From an uncultured Clostridia bacterium (GTDB taxonomy: Bacteria; Bacillota; Clostridia; Oscillospirales; Ruminococcaceae): a DNA stretch of 13,740 nucleotides. The position numbers and the translations under genes are program-made. Of this stretch, positions 12,425 to 13,740 are shown piece by piece. Numbering within the stretch: position 1 is the stretch's first letter; the number at the start of each line of letters is the position of its first letter. Location: contig CANRHA010000021.1 in NCBI GenBank assembly GCA_947630315.1, forward strand, positions 1-13,740, given 5' to 3'. The notes under the pieces were generated by a model, which saw only the letters and a program-made list of their open reading frames with translations, did no database searches and was not told where the DNA came from.

Positions 12425-13740
12425 CCGAGCTTTTTGTAACTCTGCTCAGCGTTTCGCTCTCTACGGGGCTTATCGCCGCCGCGCTTATGGCGGTTGCGCC
12501 GCTTATAACCCGCCGGTACGCTTCAAAGTGGCTTTTTCTGATATGGGCGCTGCTCGCCGTAAGGCTTCTGATACCCTTTAACGGCCTGCCGTCGGTAAAG
12601 GAGGAGCCGACTTACGCCCCTCCGGCAGAGGTTATCGCGCCGGCGGAGCCGAGGGCAAGCTATCCGCGCATAGAGATATCCATACCCAAGCAGATGACCG
12701 AGCCGCAGAGCCTGCCCCGGCAGGAGGCCGCGCCCGCAGTATCGGTAAAGCGGCGGCAGTTTACCCCTCTTGAAGTTTTAGCGGCGGTATGGGCGGCAGG
12801 CGCGGCGTTGTGTTTTGCGGCTCAGATTGCGGCGTTTGCGGCGTCAAAGCATAGAGTCCTGAAGAATGCGCAGGCCGTAGGCGATGAGGAGAGCGAAATT
12901 TTTAGCGATCTTTGCAAGGAGTTCGGGGCCGGGAAAAATCTGAGGTTCGTTCGCTCCTCGGGGGCCGATTGCCCTATGCTGATGGGCTATATGCGGCCGC
13001 TTTTGGCCATTCCCGCCGATTTGGGCGGCAGGGAGCAGTTAAGGTATATAATCCGTCACGAGCTTACCCACTATTCCCGCAAGGACGTATGGTTCAAGCT
13101 TTTGTTTGCCGCCGCCGTTTCGGTGCATTGGTTCAACCCGGCGGTGTGGCTTATGCGCCGCAGGGCGGATATAGACATGGAGCTTGCGGTAGATGAAAGC
13201 GTAGTGGGCGGATTTGACCCGCAGGTGAGAAAGGAATACGCGGAAGCGCTGTTTGCGACGGTAAGTTCGGGCAGAACGGCGCACGGGGCACTGTCGACCC
13301 GTTTTAGCGGCAGCATGAAGGTTTTAAAGAAGAGGTTTTATAATATAATGAAAAAATTCAACAAGAAAAACGGCGCCGTCATATTGGCAATAGTTTTGCT
13401 GCTGACGGTTGCGGCGGGGGCGCTTATAGGCTGCACGGCAGACCTCAATAAAAGCGGCGACAGAATAAGCGCCAAGGCCGCCGAAGAGCTTATCGAAAAG
13501 GAATTTGAAGTAAGGCGAATTTTGTTTACCGATCCGCCGGAATACGACCCCGAGGACAGCATAGGGCTTGTCGGTTCGCTTTACGGGAACTATTACCGCG
13601 TGACCGGCGGATCCGCCGTTAGCGAGGAAGACATCGCCGAGCTTTTGGAGTCGGTATATACCGGCGAAGCGCTTGAGACCCGCCGGAGTGAGAACCCGTT
13701 CATATTCTACGGCGGCGCTGTATATTGCGGCGTTGAGGCG
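12421..13740 (+). CDS. M56 (BlaR1-type) membrane metalloprotease, 3' end outside the window
   Basis: The reading frame is open from ATG 12421 to the window end (440 codons, no stop). It encodes an M56-family sensor protease. Hydrophobic segments lie at about 4-28, 35-53, 116-141, 223-246 and 318-340. A Pro-rich loop joins the second and third. The zinc site is HELTH (213-217), with E254 in DMELAVDES as the likely third ligand; the spacing from H217 is like that in BlaR1. The usual Cys of the ELACDE motif is Val here. In this family, signal sensing outside the cell activates cleavage of the BlaI-type repressor. The part after the last membrane segment (341-440) does not look like a penicillin-binding domain. 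The YYRVTGG...LLESVYTGEAL stretch faintly resembles IseA-like modules (low confidence). Start overlap with the repressor stop is 4 bases. Confidence 0.92.
   Translation, partial: MTELFVTLLSVSLSTGLIAAALMAVAPLITRRYASKWLFLIWALLAVRLLIPFNGLPSVKEEPTYAPPAEVIAPAEPRASYPRIEISIPKQMTEPQSLPRQEAAPAVSVKRRQFTPLEVLAAVWAAGAALCFAAQIAAFAASKHRVLKNAQAVGDEESEIFSDLCKEFGAGKNLRFVRSSGADCPMLMGYMRPLLAIPADLGGREQLRYIIRHELTHYSRKDVWFKLLFAAAVSVHWFNPAVWLMRRRADIDMELAVDESVVGGFDPQVRKEYAEALFATVSSGRTAHGALSTRFSGSMKVLKKRFYNIMKKFNKKNGAVILAIVLLLTVAAGALIGCTADLNKSGDRISAKAAEELIEKEFEVRRILFTDPPEYDPEDSIGLVGSLYGNYYRVTGGSAVSEEDIAELLESVYTGEALETRRSENPFIFYGGAVYCGVEA

Overview
The window looks like chromosomal DNA of a GC-rich member of the Clostridia (Oscillospirales or Christensenellales type; this is inferred from gene content and style, not proven). 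Shine-Dalgarno sites are strong, there are TTGACA/TATAAT sigma-A promoters, coding DNA is GC-rich yet uses many ATA, AGG and AGA codons, and a BlaI/BlaR1 pair is present. All genes run on the + strand. I see no tRNA, rRNA, CRISPR array, transposase or phage gene.

Layout. (1) Positions 1-750 carry no convincing gene. They hold a cluster of related repeats with 7-bp pyrimidine heptads inside inverted repeats, plus a G-rich palindrome. (2) 753-1694: a perfect-consensus promoter and a gene for a zinc-ribbon membrane protein. (3) 1695-1969: a terminator-like hairpin and a structured leader. (4) 1970-10156: a tight six-gene cluster. It encodes a coiled-coil protein with a membrane hairpin, a zinc-ribbon protein with a Pro/Ala linker, a small helical protein, a Ycf46-like AAA+ ATPase, a small unknown protein, and a 1132-residue fusion. 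The fusion is ClpA-type N-domain, ClpA/B D2-type AAA+, degenerate receiver, FtsH-type AAA+ and M41 zinc protease. (5) 10304-11537: a promoter, then a sigma-70-like gene and a zinc-finger anti-sigma-like gene, closed by a terminator. (6) 11538-11968: intergenic hairpins, a 7-bp tandem repeat and a 14-unit degenerate heptad array. (7) 11969-13740: a consensus promoter carrying two tandem operators, a BlaI/MecI-type repressor, and an M56 (BlaR1-type) membrane metalloprotease that runs off the window.

Reading together: the six-gene cluster looks like a dedicated protein-remodelling and proteolysis module. It has two AAA+ enzymes, one fused to a soluble FtsH-like protease, several small candidate adaptor or substrate proteins, and one membrane-anchored partner. 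The adjoining sigma/anti-sigma-like pair could control it or respond to it. I do not recognise the module as a described system. Its role (membrane stress response, proteostasis, defence or other) cannot be decided from sequence alone.
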